Part shown: piece by piece, positions 8,341 to 17,634 of the stretch
Position numbering within the stretch: position 1 is the first letter of the stretch
Layout of the letters: every line of letters starts with the position of its first letter
Assembly: GCA_944388865.1 (NCBI GenBank)
Contig: CALXKM010000043.1
Coordinates: 52,529-116,528 of the forward strand
Origin: an uncultured Duodenibacillus sp.
GTDB lineage: Bacteria; Pseudomonadota; Gammaproteobacteria; Burkholderiales; Burkholderiaceae_F
Direction: 5' to 3'
DNA length: 64,000 bases
Made by a program: the position numbers and the translations under genes
Notes under the pieces: model-generated
The model's database searches: none
Seen by the model: the letters and a program-made list of their open reading frames with translations, nothing else
Told to the model about the DNA's origin: nothing

Positions 8341-9138
8341 TCACTGGCCGCAAATGTGATTTTCAATGCTGCCTAGATTTGAAATCTCGATTCGGACAGT
8401 GTCGCCGGGCTTGAGATAAACAGGGGGCAGCTGCGAGATGCCGGTGCCTGCGGGCGAACCGGTAAGAATCAAATCTGCGCTCTGCAACGTGTTCGTCTGC
8501 TTGATGATTTCAAGCAGTTCATCAATCTTGAAAAGCAGATCCTGAGTCAAGCTGTCCTGACGCAGACAGCCATTAACCCAAGTGCGCAAACTAAGTCCGT
8601 AGGGGTTAGGAATTTCATCGGCCGACGTAATCCACGGACCAAACGGGCAGGAGCTGTCAAAGCCTTTGGCCCTTGTCCATTGCTTTTCAGTTTTTTGCAG
8701 GTCTCGAAGCGTGAAGTCGTTGGCTGCGCAATAACCAAGAACACGACCGCCGCGACCGATGACGACGGCGAGCTCCCCTTCATAGTCCATGCATTGAGTG
8801 ACGGCAGGACAGCGAACATCGTCAAAAGGACCAGCAGCGGCATTGCATCCCTTCAGAAAGATGAGAGGAACGGCCGGCTTTTGCACTTGACCGAGTGAAT
8901 CCTGCAACGGATGCGAGGGATAGTTGAGTCCAATGCCGTAGATGGTTTTCGGCATAAAGGGAAGAATCGGCTTGACGTCTTCGTAGCGGTAGACCGGGCA
9001 GTTTTCGTCCGGCAGCTCGCGCATTTCCAAAACGCCGATCAACTCGAAGCGGTCAGCGTATTCATAGACCATTCCATCGATATATTGACCCAGACGAACC
9101 TTGTTTTCGCCCGGAAGAACAAAACGCAGTACTTTCAT
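8341..9138 (-). CDS. Fumarylacetoacetate-hydrolase-family enzyme
   Basis: The 265-residue protein has the FAH C-terminal fold from about residue 60. The acidic metal-binding positions are visible in MDYEGELAVVIG and YCAANDFTLRD, and the family ending appears in LILTGSPAGTG and LKPGDTVRIEISNLG. Members hydrolyse, decarboxylate or isomerise beta-keto-acid-type compounds in the cytoplasm. AAGGAG lies about five bases before the ATG. It sits between a permease (9-base gap) and the amidase (58-base gap), so it probably acts in the same catabolic route. The substrate cannot be read from sequence. Confidence 0.9.
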   Translation of the reverse strand: MKVLRFVLPGENKVRLGQYIDGMVYEYADRFELIGVLEMRELPDENCPVYRYEDVKPILPFMPKTIYGIGLNYPSHPLQDSLGQVQKPAVPLIFLKGCNAAAGPFDDVRCPAVTQCMDYEGELAVVIGRGGRVLGYCAANDFTLRDLQKTEKQWTRAKGFDSSCPFGPWITSADEIPNPYGLSLRTWVNGCLRQDSLTQDLLFKIDELLEIIKQTNTLQSADLILTGSPAGTGISQLPPVYLKPGDTVRIEISNLGSIENHICGQ

Positions 9139-9147
9139 ATCGACTCC

Positions 9148-10380
9148 TTAAGCGCCTGCGCCGGTCTGCGGCTTGAGCGTGCAGAGGGCAATCCAGCCGA
9201 TTGATAAAAGAGCAACGGCAAAGTAAAACCCGCTGTTCCACGTGCCGGCGGTATCTTTAAGCCAGCCTGTGACGTAGGGGGCGGCAATGGCGCCGACCAT
9301 GGCAATGCAGTTGTAGAGGCCGTAGACGGTCGACATCTTGTCTTTCGGTGCATGGTCGGCGATCAAGGCCAGCAGAAGCGGATCGCAGGCAAGCTTTCCG
9401 ACGAATCCGTAGGCCACCAATGAGGCGATCATGACTGTCCAGCTCTGCGTGCTGATGAGAGAGAGAATTGAGGCGATCGTCAGCGGAATGAGCACCATCA
9501 AAAGCGGCTTGCGGGCATGGAAGCGATCCGAAATTCGAGCAAACGCAAGCGCCATCGGAATGCTCGTCCACGCGACGAGAGAGGAAAACATGCCGGTCTC
9601 AGAAAGCGGTATTGCGCGCACGTCGGCCAGATAGACCGGCAGCCAAGTCACCATCACGAAAAAGCCGTAGACATTGCAGAAAGAAATCAGAAAGATCGTT
9701 GCAAGTGTTCTGTTCGAGAGAATTTCCTTTACGGGCCCAAGCACGCTTTTGTGCGGCAGCTCAACCGTTTCGGACCTATGGGCATGGATGCCTTCCTTAA
9801 CGAACAGATAAATGGCAATCCCCACCAGAATCGTCGGCACTGCAAAGAGCAAAAATGTCGTTCGCCATCCCAATCCTAGCTCAAACGATACGAAGCTCGA
9901 CCCGATCAAGCCCAAGGAGATGCCGGCGGCCTGGCCGCTGTTGATGATCGCAAAGCTCATCGTTCTATACTGCTTGGGCGTTGAATCCGAAGAGACGGCA
10001 TACTGCGGACCGTAATAGAACCCTTCGCCGAATCCGGCCAAAACTCTGACCGCAAGAAGCACTGCAAAGGTCGAAACCAAGCCTGTGAGCGCAGTCGCGC
10101 AGCCGAAGATCAGAAACCCGGCGCAAATCAGCTTGGTGCGCCCCCACTTGTCGCCGAGCAGCCCTGAGGGAATCTGCACGGCTGTATAGACGATGAAGAA
10201 GACGCTGCTGATGAGACCGACTTCTGCATTGGTCAGCGCGAATTCATCCCTGATGACGCCCTGCACGGGGCTCAAGATTGTGCGGTCCGCATACATGAAA
10301 ACCCAGCCGAGGAAAAACAGCAGCGATGTGAGCATCCAGCGCTTTCCTGTCGTTGTTTGCTTAGTCATTGCGGTCGTCAT
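9148..10380 (-). CDS. MFS anion/organic-acid permease (copy 1)
   Basis: The 410-residue integral membrane protein has about 12 hydrophobic segments and the MFS loop motif (PSGLLGDKWGRTK). It resembles the anion:cation symporter group (FYYGPQYAVSSDSTP, IINSGQAAGISLGLIGSS). The ATG at 10380 has GAAGG upstream; a start 13 residues earlier is less likely. It is a clear sister of the next gene, sharing LTNAEVGLISS, INSGQA and GFYYGPQY. It presumably imports the compound degraded by this operon. Confidence 0.9.
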   Translation of the reverse strand: MTTAMTKQTTTGKRWMLTSLLFFLGWVFMYADRTILSPVQGVIRDEFALTNAEVGLISSVFFIVYTAVQIPSGLLGDKWGRTKLICAGFLIFGCATALTGLVSTFAVLLAVRVLAGFGEGFYYGPQYAVSSDSTPKQYRTMSFAIINSGQAAGISLGLIGSSFVSFELGLGWRTTFLLFAVPTILVGIAIYLFVKEGIHAHRSETVELPHKSVLGPVKEILSNRTLATIFLISFCNVYGFFVMVTWLPVYLADVRAIPLSETGMFSSLVAWTSIPMALAFARISDRFHARKPLLMVLIPLTIASILSLISTQSWTVMIASLVAYGFVGKLACDPLLLALIADHAPKDKMSTVYGLYNCIAMVGAIAAPYVTGWLKDTAGTWNSGFYFAVALLSIGWIALCTLKPQTGAGA

Positions 10381-10460
10381 AAAAAACCTTCGTCGTTTGT
10401 CGTTTGCAGTGCCTTGCAAAGCGGGCCACGCACGAAGGCACTGCGAAATATGGAAAGTCT

Positions 10461-11672
10461 CTAGCTGATGCGCTTTCGCTCATCGATGCACAGCACAACG
10501 ACGATGCCGATCAGAAGCAGCGCTACCGCCACGTAAAAGCCGCTGTTCCACGATCCGGTAATGTCGCGCAGCAAGCCCGTTGCATAGGGTGCGACGATGG
10601 CCGAACTCATGCCCACAAAATTGAAGATTCCAAAGGCTGTTGAAAGCTGATTGCGGGGCGAATTGTCGGCGATCAGCGCAATGGCCAAAGGATCAGTTGC
10701 AAGCTTGCCGAAAAAGCCGTAGCAGACGAGCGCAACGATCATGAGCGTGCGGCTTTCGGTGAGAAGCAGCAGCGCGATGCTGCAGGCCGCAAGAGGCAGC
10801 AGGCACAAGATGACCGGACGCCGCTTACCGATTTTGTCCGAAATGTAGCCGTACAGAAGCGCTGCAGGAATCGAAGTCCAAGCCACGAGCGAAGACACGA
10901 ATCCTGTATCCGAGCGTGAAATCTGGCGAACTTCCTCAAGATAGACCGGCAGCCACGTGCACATGACGAAGAATCCGTAAAGACTGCAGAAGACAAGAAG
11001 GTAGGTGAGGACAAGGTTCTTGTTCTTGAGCAAATCCATGAATTTGGGCTTTTCCTGATGCTGAGCGACGGCAGGGTCTGATTTCGGCGAGCGGATGAAA
11101 ACCAATATGGCCAAACCCACCAGCAGCGTCGGCACGGCAAAGACGTAAAAGGGCATTCTCCAGCCGCCATCGAGATCAACGGCAATCCAGCTTGAGGCAA
11201 CCAAGCCCAGCGTAATGCCGAAAGCCTGGCCGCTGTTGATGATGGCGCTGCCGAGAGTGCGATACTTCGTCGGAATCAATTCCGAGGACAGACCGTATTG
11301 CGGCCCGTAGTAAAACCCCTGGCCGATGCCCATCAAGGCTCGCGCGACCAGCAAAACGCCGAAAGACCCTGCAATGCCGGTGATGCCGGTAAACAGGCCG
11401 AAGATGGCAAAGCCCAAAGCAATGACCTTCGTCTTGCCGAACTTGTCGCCCAGCATGCCCGAAGGAACCTGCATGAAGGTGTAGGTCAGGAAGAAGATGC
11501 TGCTGATTAGACCCACTTCGGCATTCGTGAGCTGAAATTCGCTTCGAATAAGCGTCTGCACCGGGTTGAGGATCATTCGATCGGCATAGATGAAGATCCA
11601 GCCAAGAAAGAAGAATAGAACGGCAATTTTCCAGTTGGTCTGGTTTTTGCTCACGCTGGTCGGACAAGTCAT
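10461..11672 (-). CDS. MFS anion/organic-acid permease (copy 2), first gene of the operon
   Basis: This 403-residue MFS transporter has the same architecture and many of the same motifs as the 9148-10380 permease (ADRMILNPVQ, LTNAEVGLISS, PSGMLGDKFGKTK, GFYYGPQYGLSSE). GGAGG lies seven bases before the ATG. It heads the minus-strand operon (permease, permease, FAH, amidase, allF, allG) and faces the divergent allH across 189 bases. The pair probably arose by tandem duplication and may now take different substrates. Confidence 0.9.
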   Translation of the reverse strand: MTCPTSVSKNQTNWKIAVLFFFLGWIFIYADRMILNPVQTLIRSEFQLTNAEVGLISSIFFLTYTFMQVPSGMLGDKFGKTKVIALGFAIFGLFTGITGIAGSFGVLLVARALMGIGQGFYYGPQYGLSSELIPTKYRTLGSAIINSGQAFGITLGLVASSWIAVDLDGGWRMPFYVFAVPTLLVGLAILVFIRSPKSDPAVAQHQEKPKFMDLLKNKNLVLTYLLVFCSLYGFFVMCTWLPVYLEEVRQISRSDTGFVSSLVAWTSIPAALLYGYISDKIGKRRPVILCLLPLAACSIALLLLTESRTLMIVALVCYGFFGKLATDPLAIALIADNSPRNQLSTAFGIFNFVGMSSAIVAPYATGLLRDITGSWNSGFYVAVALLLIGIVVVLCIDERKRIS

Positions 11673-11861
11673 GTGTTGCCTCCATTGAACCGAATGAGAA
11701 GGAAGGCTTTTGGCTCAATCCATTCTATGGAGGCGGAGATTGCGAAATGAATGATTTTTTTGCAGAGTAAATCTCTGATTTGCTTAAAAATTTTGAAAAT
11801 CTCAAAGCTTGCTCAAAAAGGCTGCCGATATACTGAAAAAGCAAACTTTTAGGAGCTTTCC
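11673..11861. promoter_or_regulatory. Divergent control region between the permease operon and allH
   Basis: This AT-rich stretch separates the two outward-facing units. It contains a 15-bp palindrome, CAGAG-TAAAT-CTCTG (11763-11777), of the size and style bound by LysR regulators. AGGAG lies about seven bases before the allH ATG. The palindrome is a candidate site for the LysR protein encoded at 2846-3790. No promoter hexamers stand out clearly. Confidence 0.4.
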
Positions 11862-12734
11862 ATGCGATATCCTGCCGGCTTGCCGATCACAATCAAGGCA
11901 ATGGATGCCGATCTGCATCAAATGCTCGCTGATTCCGGGCAGGGGATTTGCGCCAAGGCAAGGATCATCGCGCATTTTCAGCACGGGGCGCTGCTTTATT
12001 TCGACAGCATCAAAGTCGCCGCATACATCAGCACGGCGCGGCGAGGACTTCTCCCGATGCAAGTCGTAGCCTCATCGACGGTGCTCGAGAGCCTGTCCAC
12101 GGCAGAGCTTGAGAGCGAATTGACGATGCCTTTGTCGAGCAATCGAGGCTTGCGCATCTTTCAACTGGCCGATGGCATGAAAAACCTTTGGCTCGATCAG
12201 TCGGTGCTCGAGAAATCCTGGGCAGCGGCAAGCATTCGCAGGTTTCTTGCCGGGCATTCAAACGGAGGAGGGCTCGGAAAATGGGAGGAAGTCTTTTCTC
12301 CTGACTGGCGATGGGCTCGAGCATTGAGTGCAGATGTCAACGAGGATGCAAAGCTCATGGCCGGGCTGCTAGGCCGCGGAGAAGGATCGACGCCAGCGGG
12401 CGACGACATGCTCATTGGGGCAGCGGCCGTGCATTTCATGATGTCGGCAAAGTCCGGCAGCTCAGTGCAGGCGCAGCGATCAAAGCTTTGGCTATCAAAG
12501 CTCAATTCGCTAAGCGCAGCATTTGAGCTGCGAACAACGACCGCAAGCTGCACGTATCTTCGGGCGGCTTGCCGCGGACGCTTTGCCAGCCATCTGATCG
12601 GCGTTCTGCGTGCCGCCCTCAGTGGCCGAGATGATTTTCTGTCAGCAGCATGCGTACGACTGAGCCGCCATGGGAGGACTTCGGGATCGGATGCTTTGGC
12701 CGGCGCGGCACTGGCGCTGGGCGGACTGATTTAG
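11862..12734 (+). CDS. allH: Oxamate carbamoyltransferase subunit AllH (DUF2877, YlbF family)
   Basis: The 290-residue protein shows the DUF2877 signature: a loop LLGRGEGSTPAGDDMLIG around residues 167-184 and a C-terminal HGRTSGSDALAGAALALGG. In E. coli the YlbF/AllH protein is the third subunit of oxamate carbamoyltransferase with AllF and AllG. AGGAG precedes the ATG at 11862. It is transcribed divergently from the operon carrying the other two subunits, an unusual split since these genes are normally contiguous. Its stop overlaps the stop of the flavin reductase by four bases, tail to tail. Confidence 0.85.
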   Translation: MRYPAGLPITIKAMDADLHQMLADSGQGICAKARIIAHFQHGALLYFDSIKVAAYISTARRGLLPMQVVASSTVLESLSTAELESELTMPLSSNRGLRIFQLADGMKNLWLDQSVLEKSWAAASIRRFLAGHSNGGGLGKWEEVFSPDWRWARALSADVNEDAKLMAGLLGRGEGSTPAGDDMLIGAAAVHFMMSAKSGSSVQAQRSKLWLSKLNSLSAAFELRTTTASCTYLRAACRGRFASHLIGVLRAALSGRDDFLSAACVRLSRHGRTSGSDALAGAALALGGLI

Positions 12735-13318
12735 AGATCCTCGTATCCCGGCACGTCGATTGCTTCTCCGATGCCATAGAAATGTCCGCCGGCGACGTAG
12801 TGCAGGGTGCTCAGAGACTTGTCGTCGGCCGACTCAAACTTCCAGTGCCGTCCATCGAAAATGCGCGGATCAGCCCAGGCTGCTACAGCTTCGCCGATGA
12901 ATAAATCGTAGGCCTTGGCAATGTGCTCTTCGGGCAGAGCCTTGTAGACGACGTAGCAGGCGCAGCCTTCAACGAAAGGCATCTCAAAGCCGGGCATCTT
13001 GAAAAATTTCGCCCCGCTCTTTTCGAGCTTTGCATCGTCGTCGTTGCGGCTCACCGAGCCCAGAAACATGACTTCCTTTGCAATGCACTTCATCGGCAGG
13101 GCGAGCGCAAACATGCCGCTTTTTTCAATCAGAGGCCGCGTATAGTGCGTCGAATCAACGCAGGCAGTCACGCGCGAAGGCTCAATGTTGAGAGGACACA
13201 CCCAGGTTGCGGGCATGACGTCTTCTTTGCCCTCGAAAGCGGCTGACACCAAAGCCGTGCCGCCCACGTTAAAGAGCCGGTACACGTTGGCAAGTTCGAC
13301 AGAAATCAGTTCAGGCAT
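12731..13318 (-). CDS. Flavin reductase-like FMN-binding protein
   Basis: The 195-residue protein fits the flavin-reductase-like (DIM6/NTAB) family. It has an N-terminal GGTALVSAAFEGKEDVMPATW segment, PLNIEPSRVTACVDSTHYTRPLIEKSG, and a C-terminal FDGRHWKF and HYVAGGHFYG. Members bind FMN and either supply reduced flavin to a monooxygenase or act as stand-alone reductases. No monooxygenase is visible nearby. It sits between allH and adenine deaminase on the opposite strand, divergent from the latter. Its part in the ureide or purine route is unproven. Confidence 0.85.
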   Translation of the reverse strand: MPELISVELANVYRLFNVGGTALVSAAFEGKEDVMPATWVCPLNIEPSRVTACVDSTHYTRPLIEKSGMFALALPMKCIAKEVMFLGSVSRNDDDAKLEKSGAKFFKMPGFEMPFVEGCACYVVYKALPEEHIAKAYDLFIGEAVAAWADPRIFDGRHWKFESADDKSLSTLHYVAGGHFYGIGEAIDVPGYEDL

Positions 13319-13666
13319 TTTTAGAACCTCAAAATAAAAAAATAAATAGCCGCGCCTGAGGCTAGAAGCTCATGCAAGGCGCACAGCTTTCGAAAGTGCA
13401 TTCTAAAAGGATGTCGATGAGGCAAGATTGAGCCCGCGCCGAAACCGCCCGGAGGCGGCAAGCTCTTGAGACGATCGTGCACAAAAAAAAGCACTGCGAG
13501 AAGTTTTCTTGCGAAGGTTTTCGCTGCGAAGTTTTTCTTTTGCAGGCGTGCTTTTTTTTTGCGTGTCATCTCGAGAACAACGACGTATACTCATCACAGC
13601 ATCTCATTTGACGTCTTGGACGGCAGAAAGCCGCGTTTTTGTGTTTTCTTGTCTTTATAAAGCACC
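13319..13666. promoter_or_regulatory. Divergent intergenic region, flavin reductase / adenine deaminase
   Basis: This 348-bp gene-free stretch contains T-rich runs near 13551. A possible plus-strand promoter for ade has GTGTCA (13563-13568) and TATACT (13586-13591) 17 bases apart, with a start near 13598. No riboswitch-like structure was recognised. Confidence 0.3.
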
Positions 13667-15475
13667 ATGCCTCGAAATTTTGTCTTGCCTGAAATGCTCC
13701 ATCGCCGCATTGACTGCGCCATGGGCCGCAGGCCCTGCGAATTGCGCCTGAGGAATTTGCGCATGATCGATGTCGTCAACGGCGTCGTTCTTGACAATGC
13801 AGAGATTTTCATCGACAACGGCGTCATCATCGATGCCGGCTGCGAATGCAAGGCAAATGCACGACAAACCATTGATCTTGAGGGCGCCTTTGCGGCGCCG
13901 GGCCTTATCGATGCACACGTGCACATTGAGTCTTCGATGCTCACACCCGTGCGCTTTGCCAGACTCGTTGCTCCGTTTGGCACGACGACGATCATCGCCG
14001 ATCCGCACGAAATTGCCAATGTCGCCGGGCTCGAGGGCATTCGCTTCATGATGCGCGAGGCGCTGCGAGCAGAAATCACGATGTACTTCATGCTCTCGAG
14101 CTGCGTTCCTGCAACGCCCTTTGAAACCTCGGGGGCGGTTTTGACGGCTGAAGATCTCGCCGAGCTCATCAATGACGAGCGCGTCTTGGGACTGGCCGAA
14201 CTCATGAACGTGCCGGGAGTTCTTGCCTGCGACTCGGATCTGCTTAAAAAAGCCTCCATGACGCTCTCGGCCGGCAAGCGCATCGACGGCCACAGTCCGC
14301 TCACCTCGGGCGCTGCGCTTTCGGCTTATGCCTGCGCGGGCGTCAGAAGCGACCACGAATGCAGCACCGCTCAGGAACTCGTCGATCGGCTTCGCCGCGG
14401 CTTTGTCGTGCAGATGCGCGAGGGCTCGGCCGGGCAAAACGTCTCGGCGCTTGCGCCTGCGGCAACGCCCAAAAACTATCGCTTTTTGTGCCTGTGCACG
14501 GACGATGCCTCGCCCGACGACGTCTTTGCCAGAGGTCACGTCAACAACGTCGTTCGCAAAGCTGCGGCCTGCGGCATTGATCCGATTGAGGCTGTGCGCA
14601 TGGCAACCGTCAACACGGCCCAGCACTACGGCTTGACGACAAAAGGCATCATTGCGCCGGGCCTTGACGCTGATTTGGTTGTGTTTGACAACCTTGCCGA
14701 CTTCACTGTTTTGCGCACTTTTGCCAAGGGGCGCGAAGTTGCCCGCAACCAATGGATGACGACGCCAGAGCCCGAAGCCGCCGATGCCGCTCAGAAGAGT
14801 TGCGTCACGGGGCGCGTCAACATCAAGGATCTTCGCGAAGAAGACTTCGTTTTGCGCACGCATTCGGGCAAAGCTCGCGTCATCGGTCTTGTGCCGGGCG
14901 ATCTTGTCACGCGCCGGATTGTCTGCGATGTGCCGACAGCAGCTGAGGGCGTCATCGACTGCAGGCGTTGCCCCGGACTTTTAAAAATTGCCGTCATCGA
15001 GCGCCACCACGCCTCGGGCAACATAGGTCTTGGGCTCGTTAAGGGCTTTGTCGAAGAGGGAAGGGCGTTTGACGGCGCCATTGCAAGCACCATTGCCCAC
15101 GACTCGCACAACATCGTCGTTTTGGGCGACAACGATGCCGACATGCTTGCCGCCGTCAATGAAATCAAGCGCATGAAGGGCGGACTGGTTTTGGTGCGAA
15201 AAGGCTCAGTCGTCTCAAGTCTGCCGCTTGAGATCGGAGGCCTCATGACCGATGCCGATGCGCTTGGCACGGCAAGGCGCAAGCAAAGCTTCATTGCGGC
15301 TGCGCATGATGCCTTCGGCGTTGCGCGCAATCTGGATCCGGTCATGGCCATGAGCTTTCTGCCATTGGCCGTCATTGCGCACCTGCGCGTAACCGATAAG
15401 GGACTTTTTGATTCAGACGCCTTCCGAATCGTCGATATTGATCCGCAGGCGGAAAATCCATCCGCGCAAAGCTGA
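13667..15475 (+). CDS. ade: Adenine deaminase
   Basis: The 602-residue amidohydrolase deaminates adenine to hypoxanthine and ammonia. The metal-site motif AAPGLIDAHVHIESSML appears around residue 85, followed by FGTTTIIADPHEIANV, GHSPLTSG, the DDAS segment and the C-terminal Ade domain (DSHNIVVLGDNDADM, GGLVLV). It is full length for the AdeC family. The start at 13667 has only a weak upstream purine stretch, so a start some residues downstream is possible. Its place beside the ureide genes suggests a purine or nitrogen salvage theme, though no xanthine dehydrogenase or allantoinase is in the window. Confidence 0.95.
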   Translation: MPRNFVLPEMLHRRIDCAMGRRPCELRLRNLRMIDVVNGVVLDNAEIFIDNGVIIDAGCECKANARQTIDLEGAFAAPGLIDAHVHIESSMLTPVRFARLVAPFGTTTIIADPHEIANVAGLEGIRFMMREALRAEITMYFMLSSCVPATPFETSGAVLTAEDLAELINDERVLGLAELMNVPGVLACDSDLLKKASMTLSAGKRIDGHSPLTSGAALSAYACAGVRSDHECSTAQELVDRLRRGFVVQMREGSAGQNVSALAPAATPKNYRFLCLCTDDASPDDVFARGHVNNVVRKAAACGIDPIEAVRMATVNTAQHYGLTTKGIIAPGLDADLVVFDNLADFTVLRTFAKGREVARNQWMTTPEPEAADAAQKSCVTGRVNIKDLREEDFVLRTHSGKARVIGLVPGDLVTRRIVCDVPTAAEGVIDCRRCPGLLKIAVIERHHASGNIGLGLVKGFVEEGRAFDGAIASTIAHDSHNIVVLGDNDADMLAAVNEIKRMKGGLVLVRKGSVVSSLPLEIGGLMTDADALGTARRKQSFIAAAHDAFGVARNLDPVMAMSFLPLAVIAHLRVTDKGLFDSDAFRIVDIDPQAENPSAQS

Positions 15476-15655
15476 CGGCCTTTGTTTGTGCGCAGGCCGG
15501 TAGGGTAAAATAACACGCTTGCTCTGAACGTTGGAGAGGGCGTGTTGCGCCCAAAAAAAATCAACTTCTCAGAGCGGAGGACCAAACAGGCGCTCTTTTC
15601 TTTGACGGAGCTCCTTGCGCGTCTTCTTGTTTTAACGCAAAGGAATTTCACACTC

Positions 15656-17575
15656 ATGCTTCTTGAGCTTTTTCGCAGTCACAAGCGCTGGCTGATGTTT
15701 ATCGCCATGATCCTTGTGATTCCCAGCTTTGTCGTGACCGGCATCTATTCCTACAACCGCATGATCAGCGACGACGGAGCCATTGCCAAGGTCGACGACG
15801 TCTCGATTCTGCCTCAGCAGTTTGACGAAGCCAAGCGCCAGCAGCTCGAAACGCTGCGTGCCAGACTAGGCGACGCGTTTCGCAGCAATATGCTGGAATC
15901 GCCCGAAGCCCGCGTTGCGCTGCTCGAGCGCATCATGAACGATCGCGCGCTTGCCGGCGAAACCGTCTCCGAGCACGTGGAAGTGAGCGAGGCCACCGCT
16001 ATTGAGCTCATCAAAACGCTGCCGGGCTTTCAAAAAGACGGCAAGTTCAGCCCTGAGCTCTATCAAAACTTTCTCTCAAGCCGCGGCTACAGCGACGAGT
16101 ACTTCGTCTACATCATGAGAAGCGACATCGCCCGAGAGCTTCTCACTAGCGGCATCACCCGCTCTGTGATTGTTCCCAAGACGCTTGCCGTCGGTCTCTA
16201 CGAAATGCTCAACGAAAAGCGAGACGTTGCCGTTTTCTCGATTGCCTCGGCCGATTTCGTCAAAGACGTTTCGATCACGGATGAAGCTGCCAAAAAATAC
16301 TGGAGCGACAATCAGAAGCTCTTTGAGAGACCCGATGAAATCGATGCCGAGTACGTCGTGCTCACGCCTGCTCTTTTTGCCGACGTCAAGCCGTCGGAAG
16401 AAGACATTCGCACCTTCTATGAACAAAATCCCAATCGCTTCCGCAGCGGGGAAGAGCGCCGCGCAAGCCACATCCTGATTGACCTCTCTGAAGGCATCGA
16501 CAAGGCAAAGGCCAAGGCCGAAGAGCTCTACAAGCACCTGCAGAGCAAGCCCGAAGACTTTGCCAAGCTCGCTAAGGAAAACTCTGCTGATCCGGGCAGC
16601 GCCCGCGAAGGCGGAGACCTGGGCTACTTCGGACGCGGCGTCATGACGCCCGCTTTTGAAGAAGCAGTCTTCAAAGGCAAAAAGGGCGAGATCACTAACC
16701 CGATTCAGACGGAATTCGGCTTTCACATCGTGAAAATCACCGACGTCAAGGACGAGCACGTCAAGCCTCTTGAAGAAGTGCGCGACGAAATCGTGCGTCT
16801 GTATCAGGAGCAGGAAAGCCAGAAGCGCTTTGCCGAAGAAGCAGAAAACTTCTCCAACAAGGTCTATGAGCAAAGCGACACCCTGGCGCCTGTCGTAGAA
16901 AAGTACGGCATCAAGATCGAAGAAGCCAAGGGGCTTACCGCTGACGGATCCGCAGATCCTGCCTTAAAGAAGCTCATCAATCAGCATGTGCTCGAAAGCC
17001 TCTTTGCTGACGAGTGTCTGCGCGAAAAGCGCAACACGCAGGCCATTGAAGTCGCTCCCAATACGCTTGTGGCTGCGCGCGTCAAGGCTTTCCGCCCCAA
17101 GCACATCAGAAGCTTTGAAGAAGCCCGAAGCGACATCATGGCTGCGCTCACGCAAAATGCCGCCCTGGACAAGGCCGCAGACAAGGGCTCTGAACTCTTA
17201 AAAAGCCTGCGTTCGGGCAAGAGCGATGCGGTCAAATTTGGTGAGACGATGTCGCTTTCTCGCGGCAACCCTCAGGGCCAGAGCTTTGATCTGATCAATG
17301 CCGCCATGCGCGTGCCCGCAAACGAGCTTCCGACGTACGTCGGCGTGCGCACCCCCACGGGTTATCAGATTGCGCACGTAATCAAGTCCGAAAAGCCTGC
17401 TCCCAACGAAAATTCCGTTGCCGCCAATGCGCGTGAATTGAGTTCGATGTACGGCCCCTCGGATATGACCATCTACTACGATGCTCTGCGCGTCAAGCAC
17501 GAGGCCGTGATTTTGCACGACGACTACAAGCCTTCGGCAATTGAGGCCCAAAAGGCCGAAGACGTTCAAAAATAA
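15656..17575 (+). CDS. ppiD: Periplasmic folding chaperone / peptidyl-prolyl isomerase D
   Basis: The 639-residue protein has a short cytoplasmic start (LLELFRSHKRWLMF), one membrane helix (about residues 14-30), a SurA-like N-terminal region, a parvulin domain (about residues 265-370: RRASHILID, FAKLAKENSADPGSAREGGDLGYFGRG, FGFHIVKI) and a long C-terminal region. It is an inner-membrane-anchored chaperone helping outer-membrane proteins leave the Sec translocon. The start at 15656 follows AAGGA and places the helix normally; the longer open frame adds 38 unsupported residues. A strong terminator follows at 17603-17634. Confidence 0.93.
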   Translation: MLLELFRSHKRWLMFIAMILVIPSFVVTGIYSYNRMISDDGAIAKVDDVSILPQQFDEAKRQQLETLRARLGDAFRSNMLESPEARVALLERIMNDRALAGETVSEHVEVSEATAIELIKTLPGFQKDGKFSPELYQNFLSSRGYSDEYFVYIMRSDIARELLTSGITRSVIVPKTLAVGLYEMLNEKRDVAVFSIASADFVKDVSITDEAAKKYWSDNQKLFERPDEIDAEYVVLTPALFADVKPSEEDIRTFYEQNPNRFRSGEERRASHILIDLSEGIDKAKAKAEELYKHLQSKPEDFAKLAKENSADPGSAREGGDLGYFGRGVMTPAFEEAVFKGKKGEITNPIQTEFGFHIVKITDVKDEHVKPLEEVRDEIVRLYQEQESQKRFAEEAENFSNKVYEQSDTLAPVVEKYGIKIEEAKGLTADGSADPALKKLINQHVLESLFADECLREKRNTQAIEVAPNTLVAARVKAFRPKHIRSFEEARSDIMAALTQNAALDKAADKGSELLKSLRSGKSDAVKFGETMSLSRGNPQGQSFDLINAAMRVPANELPTYVGVRTPTGYQIAHVIKSEKPAPNENSVAANARELSSMYGPSDMTIYYDALRVKHEAVILHDDYKPSAIEAQKAEDVQK

Positions 17576-17602
17576 GCGCTGCCTTATTCATTGACGTTCG
17601 CA

Positions 17603-17634
17603 AACGGGCTGGGAAGTTTCTCAGCCCGTTTTTC
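17603..17634 (+). terminator. Intrinsic terminator of ppiD
   Basis: ACGGGCTG and CAGCCCGT form an eight-bp stem with a ten-base loop, followed by TTTTT, about 30 bases after the ppiD stop. Confidence 0.85.
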
